Origin: an uncultured Opitutia bacterium
GTDB taxonomy: Bacteria; Verrucomicrobiota; Verrucomicrobiia; Opitutales; Opitutaceae
Length of the DNA: 64,000 nucleotides
Direction of reading: 5' to 3'
NCBI GenBank assembly: GCA_903840415.1
Contig: CAIMFY010000110.1
Location: 110,052 to 174,051, forward strand
Shown: one piece after another, positions 48,487-57,082 of the stretch
Layout of the letters: each line of letters starts with the position of its first letter
Numbering within the stretch: the stretch's first letter is position 1
The notes under the pieces: generated by a model
What the model saw: only the letters and a program-made list of their open reading frames with translations
Databases searched by the model: none
What the model was told of the DNA's origin: nothing
Position numbers and translations under genes: made by a program

Positions 48487-48741
48487 ATGGATTGTCGCCC
48501 CGGTTGTGGTGCCTGTTGCATCGCGCCTTCGATTTCGTCTCTGATCCCCGGGATGCCATTTGGCAAGAGGGCTGGTGAGTGCTGCGTGCAACTGTTGCCG
48601 GATTTCCGCTGTGCAATTTTCGGTTCACCGGAGCGGCCGGCGGTCTGCGTGAGCCTGCGGCCGACGGAATCAATGTGCGGGGCGCATCGGGGCGACGCGC
48701 TGGCATTTCTCGCGCGGCTTGAAACTGCGACGAAACCCTAG
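48487..48741 (+). CDS. YkgJ-type cysteine-cluster protein
   Basis: 84-residue protein with the CxxCCxxC-like YkgJ/UPF0153 pattern: CRPGCGACCIAPSISS at the N-terminus, then GECCVQL, RCAIFG, AVCVSLRP and MCG. Conserved cysteines suggest a metal or Fe-S cluster of unknown role. It starts 10 bp after the second tRNA 3' copy, so the insertion lies just upstream of its start. Its own promoter may have been replaced by, or be inside, the island. Followed after 12 bp by ettA. Confidence 0.83.
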   Translation: MDCRPGCGACCIAPSISSLIPGMPFGKRAGECCVQLLPDFRCAIFGSPERPAVCVSLRPTESMCGAHRGDALAFLARLETATKP

Positions 48742-48753
48742 ACTCTCCCGCCC

Positions 48754-50442
48754 ATGGCCAAAGCCGACGAAACTCCCACGATCATTTTCTCGATGCTCGG
48801 CGTCTCGAAAAAAATCGAGCGTAAGGAAATCCTCCGCGACATCTCGCTGTCGTTCTACTACGGTGCGAAGATCGGCGTGCTCGGCCTCAACGGTTCCGGC
48901 AAGTCCTCGCTCCTGCGCATCCTCGCCGGCCGCGACACCGAGATCGACGGGAGCGTGCATTTCGAGCCGGGCTACGCCGTCGGCATGCTTGAGCAGGAGC
49001 CACACCTCACGCCTGGTTCCACGGTCCGCGCGTGCGTCGAGGAAGGTGTGAAGCACCTCACCGATCTGACCGCCGCCTACGATGCCACCTGGGACGAACT
49101 CGCCGCAGCCGAGACCGATGCGCAGCGCGATGCCGTCGCCGACAAGCAAGCCAAGCTCCAGGAAAAACTCGACACGCTCGGCGCGTGGGATGTCGCCCCG
49201 CAGGTCGAGATGGCGATGGACGCCCTCCGCTGTCCCCCCGGCGATCAGCCCGTGGACAAACTCTCCGGTGGTGAGCGCCGCCGCGTCGCACTCGCACGGC
49301 TGTTGTTACAGAAACCGGCGATTCTCCTGCTCGACGAGCCGACGAACCATCTCGATGCCGAGAGCGTCAATTGGCTTGAGCAGCACCTCGCGCGCTACGA
49401 GGGCACAGTCATCGCGGTGACGCACGACCGCTATTTTTTGGACAACGTCGCCCAGTGGATCCTCGAGCTCTCCTACGGCCACGGCATTCCTTGGAAGGGC
49501 AACTACTCCTCGTGGCTCGAGCAGAAGCAGGCGCGGGCGGGCGTGCAGCAGCGCACCGAGGACAAGCGCCAAAAAGCGATGGCGCGCGAACTCGCTTGGA
49601 TCCGCCAGTCGTCGAGGGCGCGCGTCACGAAATCACAGGCGCGCATCAGCTCCTACGAAAACATGCTCAAGCAGGACGTCGCCGAAAAGGAGAAGGAGTT
49701 TGAAATCATGATTCCGCCCGGCCCGCGGCTCGGCGCGCTGGTGGTCGAGGCGAAGAATCTCACGAAGAGTTACGGCGAAAACCTCCTCTTTGAAAACGTG
49801 AACTTCTCGCTCCCGCCCGGTGGCATCGTCGGCGTCATCGGTCCGAACGGCGCGGGCAAGACGACGCTTTTCCGGCTCATCATTGGTGCGGAAAAGCCCG
49901 ACGGCGGCGAACTGCGCGTCGGTCCGACGGCGAAAATCGCGCACGTCGATCAGTCGCGCGATTCGCTGCCCGACGGCGAAACGATCTGGCAGGCGATCAG
50001 TGGCGGCGAGGAGATCATGAAGCTTTCCAATCGCGAGGTGAACAGCCGCGCCTATTGTGCGCAGTTCGGTTTCACCGGCGCCGACCAATCAAAAAAAGTT
50101 GGCGTGCTCTCCGGCGGCGAGCGGAACCGCGTGCATCTTGCGCGCCTCCTGAAGAGCGGCGCCAACCTCATCCTCCTCGACGAACCGACGAACGATCTCG
50201 ACGTGAACTCGATTCGTGCGCTCGAGGAGGCTTTAGAGAATTTCGCCGGCTGCGCGGTGGTCGTGTCGCACGATCGCTGGTTTCTCGATCGTGTGGCAAC
50301 GCACATCCTCGCGTTTGAGGGCGACAGCTACGTCCACTGGTTCAGCGGAAATTTTTCGAGCTATCAAGAGGATCTCCACCGCCGGAAAGGTAAGGAGGCC
50401 GATCAACCGCGCCGGATCAAATATCGGAAACTCACGCGCTGA
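48754..50442 (+). CDS. ettA: ABC-F ribosome-associated ATPase EttA
   Basis: 562-residue soluble protein with two ABC domains and no membrane part. Walker A GLNGSGKSSLL and GPNGAGKTTLF; signatures LSGGERRRVALARLL and LSGGERNRVHLARLL; Walker B LLLDEPTNHLD and LLDEPTNDLD. The linker has ARELAWIRQSSRARVTKSQARISSYENM, as in EttA. EttA binds the ribosomal E site and throttles elongation at low ATP. Length agrees with EttA and not with longer Uup. Only 12 bp follow the YkgJ-type gene. Confidence 0.95.
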   Translation: MAKADETPTIIFSMLGVSKKIERKEILRDISLSFYYGAKIGVLGLNGSGKSSLLRILAGRDTEIDGSVHFEPGYAVGMLEQEPHLTPGSTVRACVEEGVKHLTDLTAAYDATWDELAAAETDAQRDAVADKQAKLQEKLDTLGAWDVAPQVEMAMDALRCPPGDQPVDKLSGGERRRVALARLLLQKPAILLLDEPTNHLDAESVNWLEQHLARYEGTVIAVTHDRYFLDNVAQWILELSYGHGIPWKGNYSSWLEQKQARAGVQQRTEDKRQKAMARELAWIRQSSRARVTKSQARISSYENMLKQDVAEKEKEFEIMIPPGPRLGALVVEAKNLTKSYGENLLFENVNFSLPPGGIVGVIGPNGAGKTTLFRLIIGAEKPDGGELRVGPTAKIAHVDQSRDSLPDGETIWQAISGGEEIMKLSNREVNSRAYCAQFGFTGADQSKKVGVLSGGERNRVHLARLLKSGANLILLDEPTNDLDVNSIRALEEALENFAGCAVVVSHDRWFLDRVATHILAFEGDSYVHWFSGNFSSYQEDLHRRKGKEADQPRRIKYRKLTR

Positions 50443-50451
50443 AGCTGCGCG

Positions 50452-52170
50452 TCAGGCCGCCTGCAACTTGGGCGCGTGGACGATGGCATGGGCGCAGATT
50501 TGCTGCGCGAGCCCAACCTGAAAGGCGGAGACGTTCACGTGGCGCGGAAGGTTCCATCCCGCTAGGGCGAGTCCAATCACATTCGGTCCGACTTGGATTG
50601 GCACGAGGGCAAATGCCCGCGGCATGTTTTCGGCGGATTTCCACCAGTCGGGTAGATACCGTAGGATGGCGGGATCGTGGGTGTCGTGGAGCACCACGAC
50701 TTCGCGGCGGCTGAGGCTCACACCGAAAACGTTGCGATCCTCGGCGCGCAGGGCCGCGGACGGTTGCACGGCCACCCAGTGCGGGCCGGTGCCGCCGACA
50801 AGCGAAAGCGAGGTGCCTCCTTCGAGTTTTTGGAACAGCCAGCACACGTCCGCCTGCAGGCCATCGCGGGCCAGCGCGAGTGCGGCCGACAGCGGCGGCT
50901 CGGCGGGTGCGATCGGTGCCGCGGCAAAGGCGCTGGATTTTTTCAGGTCTTCATCCCAGGGCTTCGTCGTGCTGGTGGTCTTGGCGGGTGCGGGCGGAAT
51001 AATTTCGACTCGGGTTGGCGGCGGTAGCACGGCGGGTGGGAGCGGTGCTGGCGGCGTGGGGACAACGACTTCGACGGTGGGTGTTGTCGATGGAGCAACC
51101 TCGACCCCGGGTGCCGCTGGAACTGTCTCGGCATCGGGAGTGTGGGGCACTTTGGTCGGCGCTGCCGGGGTGGCGGACGTAGCTGGCTGCGACCCATCAG
51201 TCGGAGGCGCCGCGTCAGCCGGCGCTAGGATATGATTCACGTGCATGCTGATGCGCCCGAGATTTTTCGTGGGCATCGTGACGCCAGTGGAACTCATGAA
51301 GCTCTGGATGTTTTCATCCGTCTTCATCAGGGCGGGTTCGACCATGTCGCACGCGTTTGGAATGAGCCGCTCAAATTTGCGGGCTGTCATCCGTGCTTGG
51401 CCGAGAAAGGTTTCGTCCGCGCTGCTGGGCCCGAGCGCGTGCTTGGCGAGTCGACTCCCGAGTTCGGATATCGCCGTCAGACGAGTCTCGAACTTGGAGG
51501 CGATTCCGCTGAGTTTTTCCGGGTCAAAATCCCGCAGCGTCTGGGTGACTTCCTCGGGCAGGCGGGCGGAGGCGAGGATGCGCCGGGTGAGTTCGATCGG
51601 TGTGAGACCAAACATGCCGCGGTAGGCGATGTCATGAGGCTTGGTCTTGAGGCGCTCAGTCACCTCTCGGGTGTGCTCAATCGAAATGGCAGGAAATAGG
51701 ATATAGCCAAAGTGGCGCAGCGTTGCAGCGGAGAACGCCACATCGGGTTCGACCGTGCCGAGTTGGGCCGCGCAGCTCTGCGCAAACAATCCCGCGCAGA
51801 GCGCTTCGGTGGCGGCGTCGCGCTGCTCGGGTGGGTTGCGCGAACCAGCGGTATTTTCCAGCAGCATCATCGAGACTGTGAGACTGCGGATCCGCTGGAA
51901 GCCGATGAGATGGATCGCCTGGGTGATGGTGGCGACCGGGGCGATGCCTGGATTGTGGGCGAGAGTGTTGGCGACGGTGATGACCTTCGCGAGCACCGCG
52001 GCGTCTTTTTCGATGAGGATGGAGAGTTCGTCGAGATTGACCTTTAGGTAATCGGTGGAGAGCGATTCGAGCAGCTGAAGCAACTCCGGCAGGCCCGCGG
52101 CCGCTCCGGATTGGAGCGCGACCTTGGCGCGATCGAGGGTTTGTTGGGCAGTCAGCGGCGTCACGATCAT
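50452..52170 (-). CDS. HDOD-domain signalling protein with GAF-like C-terminus
   Basis: 572 residues. The N-terminal HDOD domain (about 1-230) has LPELLQLLESLSTD, IEKDAAVLAKVITVANT and ITQAIHLIGFQRIRSLTVSMMLL; the HD metal residues are not present, as usual for HDOD. A proline/valine-rich linker (about 320-410) joins a C-terminal GAF-like domain (about 425-560, SAALALARDGLQADVCWLFQKL ... FALVPIQVGPNVIGLALAGW). Likely an intracellular regulator; partners are unknown. Convergent with ettA and divergent from msrA. Confidence 0.8.
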   Translation of the reverse strand: MIVTPLTAQQTLDRAKVALQSGAAAGLPELLQLLESLSTDYLKVNLDELSILIEKDAAVLAKVITVANTLAHNPGIAPVATITQAIHLIGFQRIRSLTVSMMLLENTAGSRNPPEQRDAATEALCAGLFAQSCAAQLGTVEPDVAFSAATLRHFGYILFPAISIEHTREVTERLKTKPHDIAYRGMFGLTPIELTRRILASARLPEEVTQTLRDFDPEKLSGIASKFETRLTAISELGSRLAKHALGPSSADETFLGQARMTARKFERLIPNACDMVEPALMKTDENIQSFMSSTGVTMPTKNLGRISMHVNHILAPADAAPPTDGSQPATSATPAAPTKVPHTPDAETVPAAPGVEVAPSTTPTVEVVVPTPPAPLPPAVLPPPTRVEIIPPAPAKTTSTTKPWDEDLKKSSAFAAAPIAPAEPPLSAALALARDGLQADVCWLFQKLEGGTSLSLVGGTGPHWVAVQPSAALRAEDRNVFGVSLSRREVVVLHDTHDPAILRYLPDWWKSAENMPRAFALVPIQVGPNVIGLALAGWNLPRHVNVSAFQVGLAQQICAHAIVHAPKLQAA

Positions 52171-52273
52171 TGTTCATCGGCCGAGTCGAACGTGGGCTGA
52201 AGCACGAATTAGCCTATCCGCGCCAGCGACTTGCACTGGGAATCGATGTGAGCACAGTGGAGTTCCTATTCGC

Positions 52274-52870
52274 ATGCCACGTCTCCTGCTTAGCGGCGCC
52301 CTCGGGCTCGCGGCCCTGTTCCTGATGAATTCTTCTGCCTCAGCCAGTTCTGATTTTCTCGTGCTCGGTGGCGGGTGCTTCTGGTGCACTGACGCCGCCT
52401 ACAAGCTCCTACCCGGCGTGAAAGCCGTCACGTGCGGCTACGCCGGCGGTCAGGAGCCGAACCCGACCTACGAACAAGTCTGTGCACACGCCACCGGTCA
52501 CGCCGAAGTGATCAAAATCGATTTCGATCCGGCGGTGGTTTCGCTCGGGCGGTTGCTCGATTATTTCTGGTCGGTGCACAACCCGACGCAGATCGGTGGC
52601 CAGGGCAACGATCACGGTCCGCAATACCGCTCAATCATCCTCTATGCGAACGCCGCGCAAAAAGCCGCCGCCGAAAAATCGCGCGACGCCGCGGCGAAAA
52701 TTTTCCGCGATCCGATCACGACAGAAATCGTGCCGCTGGAGAAATTCTGGCCGGCGGAAGGTTACCACCAAGATTATTTCGCGAAGCATCCCGGCGAGGG
52801 TTATTGCCAGTTCGTGATCGCGCCGAAGATCAAGAAACTTGAGCACGCGCTGGAGGCCGGAGCGAAATAG
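52274..52870 (+). CDS. msrA: Peptide-methionine (S)-S-oxide reductase MsrA
   Basis: 198-residue repair enzyme for methionine sulfoxide. The catalytic GGGCFWC (Cys35; Cys38 as a second thiol) is followed by YAGGQEPNPTYEQVCAHATGHAEVI and NDHGPQYRSIILY. A hydrophobic N-terminus with a signal-like end (FLMNSSASASS) suggests export to the periplasm. The ATG at 52274 was chosen for that reason; the upstream part of the same frame overlaps the divergent HDOD gene. Confidence 0.93.
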   Translation: MPRLLLSGALGLAALFLMNSSASASSDFLVLGGGCFWCTDAAYKLLPGVKAVTCGYAGGQEPNPTYEQVCAHATGHAEVIKIDFDPAVVSLGRLLDYFWSVHNPTQIGGQGNDHGPQYRSIILYANAAQKAAAEKSRDAAAKIFRDPITTEIVPLEKFWPAEGYHQDYFAKHPGEGYCQFVIAPKIKKLEHALEAGAK

Positions 52871-52905
52871 ATCGTGCGACGGACGGGCTCCATCGTGAGT
52901 TCAAA

Positions 52906-54438
52906 TCACGCTGGGGCTGGCAACACGAACAGCAGCACGGCGAGCAGGTGGCAGGCGGTGCCGCCGAGCGCGAAGGCGTGGCGCATGACTTGGTGATAGC
53001 GAATGCGCTGCGAGAAATGAAAGATCGTGCCGCACACGTAGCAGGCGATGCCACCGATGAGCAGCCAGAGCGCACCCTGCGGCAGCGCGGCCACGAGCGG
53101 TTTGACGGCAACAAAGGGCAGCAGGCCGATGCCAAGATAGGCCACGGTCGAGAGCGATTGCAGTCGGTCGTTGCGGAACAACCGGAAGAGCGCGCCGAGC
53201 ACGCACAGTCCCCACACGACACCAAACAGGCTCCAGCCCCACGCGCCGCGCAGGCTCAGCAACAGGAACGGCGTGGCCGTGCCCGCGATGCCGAGCAGCA
53301 CGGCGATGTGGTTGCGGCGCGTGAACGGCCCGCGATCGCCGCTCGCGCGATCGCGGCGGAAATTCATGAACGAGAGGTAACCGATCACGAGCGTCACGCC
53401 GAAGACGGCGCAGCTCACGACGTGGCGGCTGTCGCCGCGCGTCGCCGCGAACGAGGCGAGCAGCACGAGGGCCGTGATGCTCCCGGCGAGACCGACACCG
53501 TGCGTGAAGTAATGGGCGATTTGCTCGCCGCGCGTGTAGGTGGTGGCCACAGGATTCGCCGCGGACTCAGAGCGCGCGCTGAGGCGGCGGGCCGCGACCA
53601 GCGCGTCGGATTTTTCATCGCACCAGCGGATGATGGCGCGCGGACGCGGGCTGACGAACTCCGCCTGATTCCACTCGCTGCCGTCGACGTAGAGTGACTT
53701 GGGCAGGATGAACGTGCCGAACACCCAGTCGAACACCGGCAGAGTGAAAAAGCCGGAGATCGCCTCGTTGCAGTCGATGACGGCATGATGGCGAAGATGG
53801 AAACTGTAAACGCCGCGCCAGAACCACCCGACGCGCGGATGTTCGATGAGCGGCGCCCAGCGCTCAAACGCCCAGTGCTCGATGGCGTGGAAGATTTCGT
53901 AGAGCGAGATCGCAAACGCCACCGCCGCATAGCCGGCGAAAAACCACGGGAACGACGGCGCGAGCCACTGTCCTACGACAAGAAATGGCGTGAGAATGGC
54001 GCCGAAAATCGCCAGCGTATACCATGGAAAAAACGAAGCCTCGCCCTGCTCGGGCGTCGTGACCGGGTATATGTTCTCAATAAACGGCACTTCGCGACCG
54101 CCCGGCGTGAAGCGGCGGCCGATGCGGGTGAGCGAGTGGTGAAGCGTGTGCTGTTTGTAGAACTGGCTGAGGAAGGAGACGACTGGCTTGTGCAAGACGT
54201 AACGGTGAAAAATATATTCGACGAAACAGGTGCCGAGATGCACGAGGAGAAACACCGCCAGAAACTGCCACAGCGGCGCAGAGATCTGGGTTTGCCAGAC
54301 GGAATCTGGCGCGGCGAGGCGCAGTAGGATAATCAAACCGGTCAGCGAAGTGGCGACCGTAAACAGAAACAGCGGCAGCGAGAACTTTTCCTCGACGCGA
54401 TGCGAGGCGGTGGGGGTGGGGGTGGGGGTGGGGGACAT
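52906..54438 (-). CDS. Fatty acid hydroxylase fused to a PAQR/hemolysin III domain
   Basis: 510 residues and about eleven membrane segments. Residues 20-270 form a fatty-acid-hydroxylase (FA2H/sterol-desaturase superfamily) domain with complete di-iron histidine boxes: H78-H83 (HX4H), HX2HH at 97-101, H184-H188 and HX2HH at 214-218. Residues 300-510 match the PAQR/hemolysin III family (FTHGVGLAGSITALV, IAGTATPFLLL, FHFSQ, HAFALGGTACHL). In that half, the usual STLYH is SFMNF and RLDH is RRNH, and the TM7 pair is spaced HxxxxH (482, 487), so the canonical zinc site is doubtful. N-terminal (PT)4 is encoded by GGTGGG repeats. A lipid or sphingolipid-modifying role is inferred from both families. 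Confidence 0.8.
   Translation of the reverse strand: MSPTPTPTPTASHRVEEKFSLPLFLFTVATSLTGLIILLRLAAPDSVWQTQISAPLWQFLAVFLLVHLGTCFVEYIFHRYVLHKPVVSFLSQFYKQHTLHHSLTRIGRRFTPGGREVPFIENIYPVTTPEQGEASFFPWYTLAIFGAILTPFLVVGQWLAPSFPWFFAGYAAVAFAISLYEIFHAIEHWAFERWAPLIEHPRVGWFWRGVYSFHLRHHAVIDCNEAISGFFTLPVFDWVFGTFILPKSLYVDGSEWNQAEFVSPRPRAIIRWCDEKSDALVAARRLSARSESAANPVATTYTRGEQIAHYFTHGVGLAGSITALVLLASFAATRGDSRHVVSCAVFGVTLVIGYLSFMNFRRDRASGDRGPFTRRNHIAVLLGIAGTATPFLLLSLRGAWGWSLFGVVWGLCVLGALFRLFRNDRLQSLSTVAYLGIGLLPFVAVKPLVAALPQGALWLLIGGIACYVCGTIFHFSQRIRYHQVMRHAFALGGTACHLLAVLLFVLPAPA
54412..54434 (+). other. Extreme G-quadruplex motif overlapping a gene start
   Basis: Four G5 tracts separated by single T residues lie on the plus strand, the template strand for codons 2-9 of the hydroxylase/PAQR gene. 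The loop length of 1 and tract length of 5 predict a very stable G-quadruplex. Confidence 0.7.
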
Positions 54439-54553
54439 GAGCCAACCGTTCGGTTTATTGCCCGAAAGGCAAATCCCGAAACCGCTAAAATCTCCGGTCC
54501 GCCTGCGAACACGCATCGACACCGCGCTCGCGCCCGCCTTGGTTTGCCTGACC

Positions 54554-55591
54554 GTGTCGGTCTCTTCGTTGCCGTTCGTTTCCGTCGTGCTCCCGGTGCG
54601 CCATGCTGCCGGCACCATCGGTCGCGCGGTGGCCAGCGTGCGGGCGCAGACATTGATCGACTGGGAACTCGTGGTGATCGATGATGGTTCGAACGATGGC
54701 ACCCGCGAAATCCTCCGCGCCTTGGCCCGGGACGAGCCGAGGCTGAAGCTCATCGAGCAGGCCCACGCCGGTGTCGCGGCGGCGGCCAATGCCGGAGCGG
54801 CGGCGGCGCGCGGCGACTTCATCGCGCGGATGGATGCGGACGATGAGGCGCATCCGGATCGGCTGGCGGCGCAGGCGGCGTTTCTGGCGGCAGCGGAGAA
54901 TCGCGACATCGGCGTGGTGGGATCGCTCGTCCATTTTGGCGGCGATCGTGTCGCTAGCGCCGGTTATGCGCTACACGTCGATTGGGCCAACTCACTCGTG
55001 ACGCCCGAGGCGATCGCGTTGAACCGGTTTGTCGAGTCGCCGCTGGTGAACCCGAGCGTAATGTTTCGCCGCGAACTCGTGGCCCGCCATGGCGGGTATC
55101 GCGACGGCGACTTTCCCGAAGACTACGAACTCTGGTTGCGGTGGCTCGACGCCGGGGTGCGGATGGCGAAGGTGCCCCGCGTGTTGCAGACGTGGCACGA
55201 TGCGCCATCGCGGCTGACCCGCACCGACGCGCGCTACGGCCCAGAACAGTTTTTCCGCCTTAAGGCTGCATGGATCGCGCGGGAGTTGGCTCGCGTGGCG
55301 GGCGCTCGGAAAATCTTCATCTGGGGCGCGGGTCGGCACACGCGGAAACGCGCCGCGCACCTCGCCGCGCACGGTGTCGCGATCGTTGGCTACCTCGACG
55401 TTGACGCGAAGAAGACCGGCCGCGGACTCGGTGGCACCGGCGTGCCGGTGATCGCGGTGGAGGCGCTGCCGGCACCGGGAGGAATTTTTGTGCTGAGCTA
55501 TGTGACCACGCGCGGCGCCCGAGACTACAACCGCGCGCAACTCCTCGCTCGCGGCTACGTCGAGGGCTGGGATTTTTTGCTGTGCGCGTAG
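54554..55591 (+). CDS. Family 2 glycosyltransferase with C-terminal Rossmann domain
   Basis: 345 residues from the GTG at 54554. The GT2 domain (about 1-240) has FVSVVLPVRHAAGTIGRAVASV, VVIDDGSNDGT and FIARMDADDEAHPDR (DxD), the nucleotide-sugar and metal site, and EDYELWLRW. The C-terminal ~100 residues (KIFIWGAGRHTRKRA ... VAIVGYLDVDAKKTGRGL) are a Rossmann-like fold found fused to some glycosyltransferases. The acceptor is unknown; the locus has no other surface-sugar gene. An ATG at 54437, in the same frame, overlaps the divergent start codon and would add a 39-residue N-terminus; I consider the GTG more likely. Confidence 0.82.
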   Translation: MSVSSLPFVSVVLPVRHAAGTIGRAVASVRAQTLIDWELVVIDDGSNDGTREILRALARDEPRLKLIEQAHAGVAAAANAGAAAARGDFIARMDADDEAHPDRLAAQAAFLAAAENRDIGVVGSLVHFGGDRVASAGYALHVDWANSLVTPEAIALNRFVESPLVNPSVMFRRELVARHGGYRDGDFPEDYELWLRWLDAGVRMAKVPRVLQTWHDAPSRLTRTDARYGPEQFFRLKAAWIARELARVAGARKIFIWGAGRHTRKRAAHLAAHGVAIVGYLDVDAKKTGRGLGGTGVPVIAVEALPAPGGIFVLSYVTTRGARDYNRAQLLARGYVEGWDFLLCA

Positions 55592-55647
55592 TGGCGCGGC
55601 GCCGCCTCCGGGTTCGACATTCGCGAAAAGCCGGCAACCGTGGCGCG

Positions 55648-56451
55648 ATGTCCACTGTCACGCCGCCCCGTCCTGCCGATGCCGGGTTCGCCGTGCGCAC
55701 CCAGTTTGTGCGCAGCCGCAATGCGCTCCTCGCGCGCGCTGATTTCGGCGACCTGTTTGTCGACTACTACCTGCACCTCGCGGCGCAGTCGATGAAGCCG
55801 GCCCCGGAGCACGACGCGCTGTTCAAGCGCGCACTCGCGGCCTTCGTGCTTCACGCGGCGTCGCGGCCGCGAAACGAACTCACCGCATGGACGATTAACT
55901 TTCAAGCGCCGCTCGTGAACGTGTTCCTCACCGCCGACAACGAAACCGGTGCGGTGACCGGGCGGGTGTTCGACGAAAACGTGAAGGAAGGACCCGAGAA
56001 TTTGTTTTTCGCCGACGTCGTCCGTGGTCGCGAGGAAAAGCGCCGCAGCTCCGTCGCCTTTACCAGCGCCGATCCGCTGGCCGCGGCGGAAAAATTCTAC
56101 GCCCAAAGCGAGCAGCGCGGCGCGCGGTTTTTCCAACTTGCCGAGGAGGAGTTTGCGCTCGTGACCGAGCACCCGGACTGCGACCTCGCGTGGTTCCAGA
56201 CGCTGACCGTCGAGGCGGTGCGCGCGCTGGCGACCACCGAGACGCTCGTGCCGATCGAGACGCGCCTCTATCGCTGGGAATGCGGCTGCAATCAGGCGCG
56301 GATGCTCGAAGTGCTCGCCCCCGCCATGCGGCAGAACCCCGACGATCTCTTCGGCGGCGAAGAGAAAATTGAAATTCGCTGCCCGCGCTGTGGTGCCCGC
56401 CACGCGATCACGCGTGAAGCGCTGGAGGCGTTTGTCGCGGATAAGAAATGA
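55648..56451 (+). CDS. hslO: Hsp33-type redox chaperone
   Basis: 267-residue holdase activated by oxidation. The C-terminal zinc-binding pairs CGC (YRWECGCNQ) and CPRC (IRCPRCGARH) match the CxC...CxxC of Hsp33, whose disulfides form under oxidative stress. The N-terminal domain resembles the family but is divergent, with DNETGAVTGRVFDEN in place of the usual glycine-rich segment. Slightly shorter than the E. coli protein (292). The ATG at 55648 is chosen. It follows the glycosyltransferase by 56 bp and precedes pnuC by 16 bp. Confidence 0.85.
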   Translation: MSTVTPPRPADAGFAVRTQFVRSRNALLARADFGDLFVDYYLHLAAQSMKPAPEHDALFKRALAAFVLHAASRPRNELTAWTINFQAPLVNVFLTADNETGAVTGRVFDENVKEGPENLFFADVVRGREEKRRSSVAFTSADPLAAAEKFYAQSEQRGARFFQLAEEEFALVTEHPDCDLAWFQTLTVEAVRALATTETLVPIETRLYRWECGCNQARMLEVLAPAMRQNPDDLFGGEEKIEIRCPRCGARHAITREALEAFVADKK

Positions 56452-56467
56452 GGCGCGGCGCGTGGCG

Positions 56468-57082
56468 ATGAACGAAGTCTTCCGCAACATCTGGCACGGG
56501 CTGACCACTGCGGCGCCGCTCGATCAAATCAACCTTGTGCTCGGCGTCGTCGGCGTGTGGCTGATGATCAAGCGGACTCTCTGGGCGTTTCCGATTGGTC
56601 TCGTGGCGGTGAGCGTGCAGGGCGTGCTATTCTTTCAAACGCGATTTTACGCCGACGCGACGCTTCAGATTTTTTATTTCGTCGCGCTCGTCTGGGGCTG
56701 GAGGCACTGGGTGCGCGACCGCGGCGACGCACCGGAGTTGCCCGTGACGGCGCTCACCCCGCGCGGCCGCCTGGCGATCGTTGCAATCGGAGCGATGGCG
56801 ACGGCGGCGTGGGCGCTGACGGTCGGGCGCTGGACAGATTCGGCGATGCCGTGGCGCGATGCGTTTATCGCGGCGTTCAGTGTCGCCGCGCAAGTCCTGC
56901 AGTCGCGGAAAAATCTCGAGAACTGGCCGCTGTGGGTGGTCACGAATCTTGTCGCGGTCGTTTCATATTGGACCGCGGAGCTGGCCTACACGGCGTTTCT
57001 CTACACGATCTATTTGGTGATGGCGTTCGCCGGCTGGCGCGAATGGCGTCGGGCGATGGTTGAAACAAAAACGCATGGCTGA
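56468..57082 (+). CDS. pnuC: Nicotinamide riboside transporter PnuC
   Basis: 204 residues with about six to seven membrane segments. PnuC marks: NLVLGVVGVWLMIKRTLWAFPIGL near the N-terminus and the aromatic core motif LENWPLWVVTNLVAVV. It facilitates diffusion of nicotinamide riboside. The next gene encodes a ribosylnicotinamide-kinase-like protein and overlaps it by 8 bp, so import and trapping by phosphorylation are coupled. The ATG at 56468 gives a standard N-terminus. Confidence 0.9.
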   Translation: MNEVFRNIWHGLTTAAPLDQINLVLGVVGVWLMIKRTLWAFPIGLVAVSVQGVLFFQTRFYADATLQIFYFVALVWGWRHWVRDRGDAPELPVTALTPRGRLAIVAIGAMATAAWALTVGRWTDSAMPWRDAFIAAFSVAAQVLQSRKNLENWPLWVVTNLVAVVSYWTAELAYTAFLYTIYLVMAFAGWREWRRAMVETKTHG

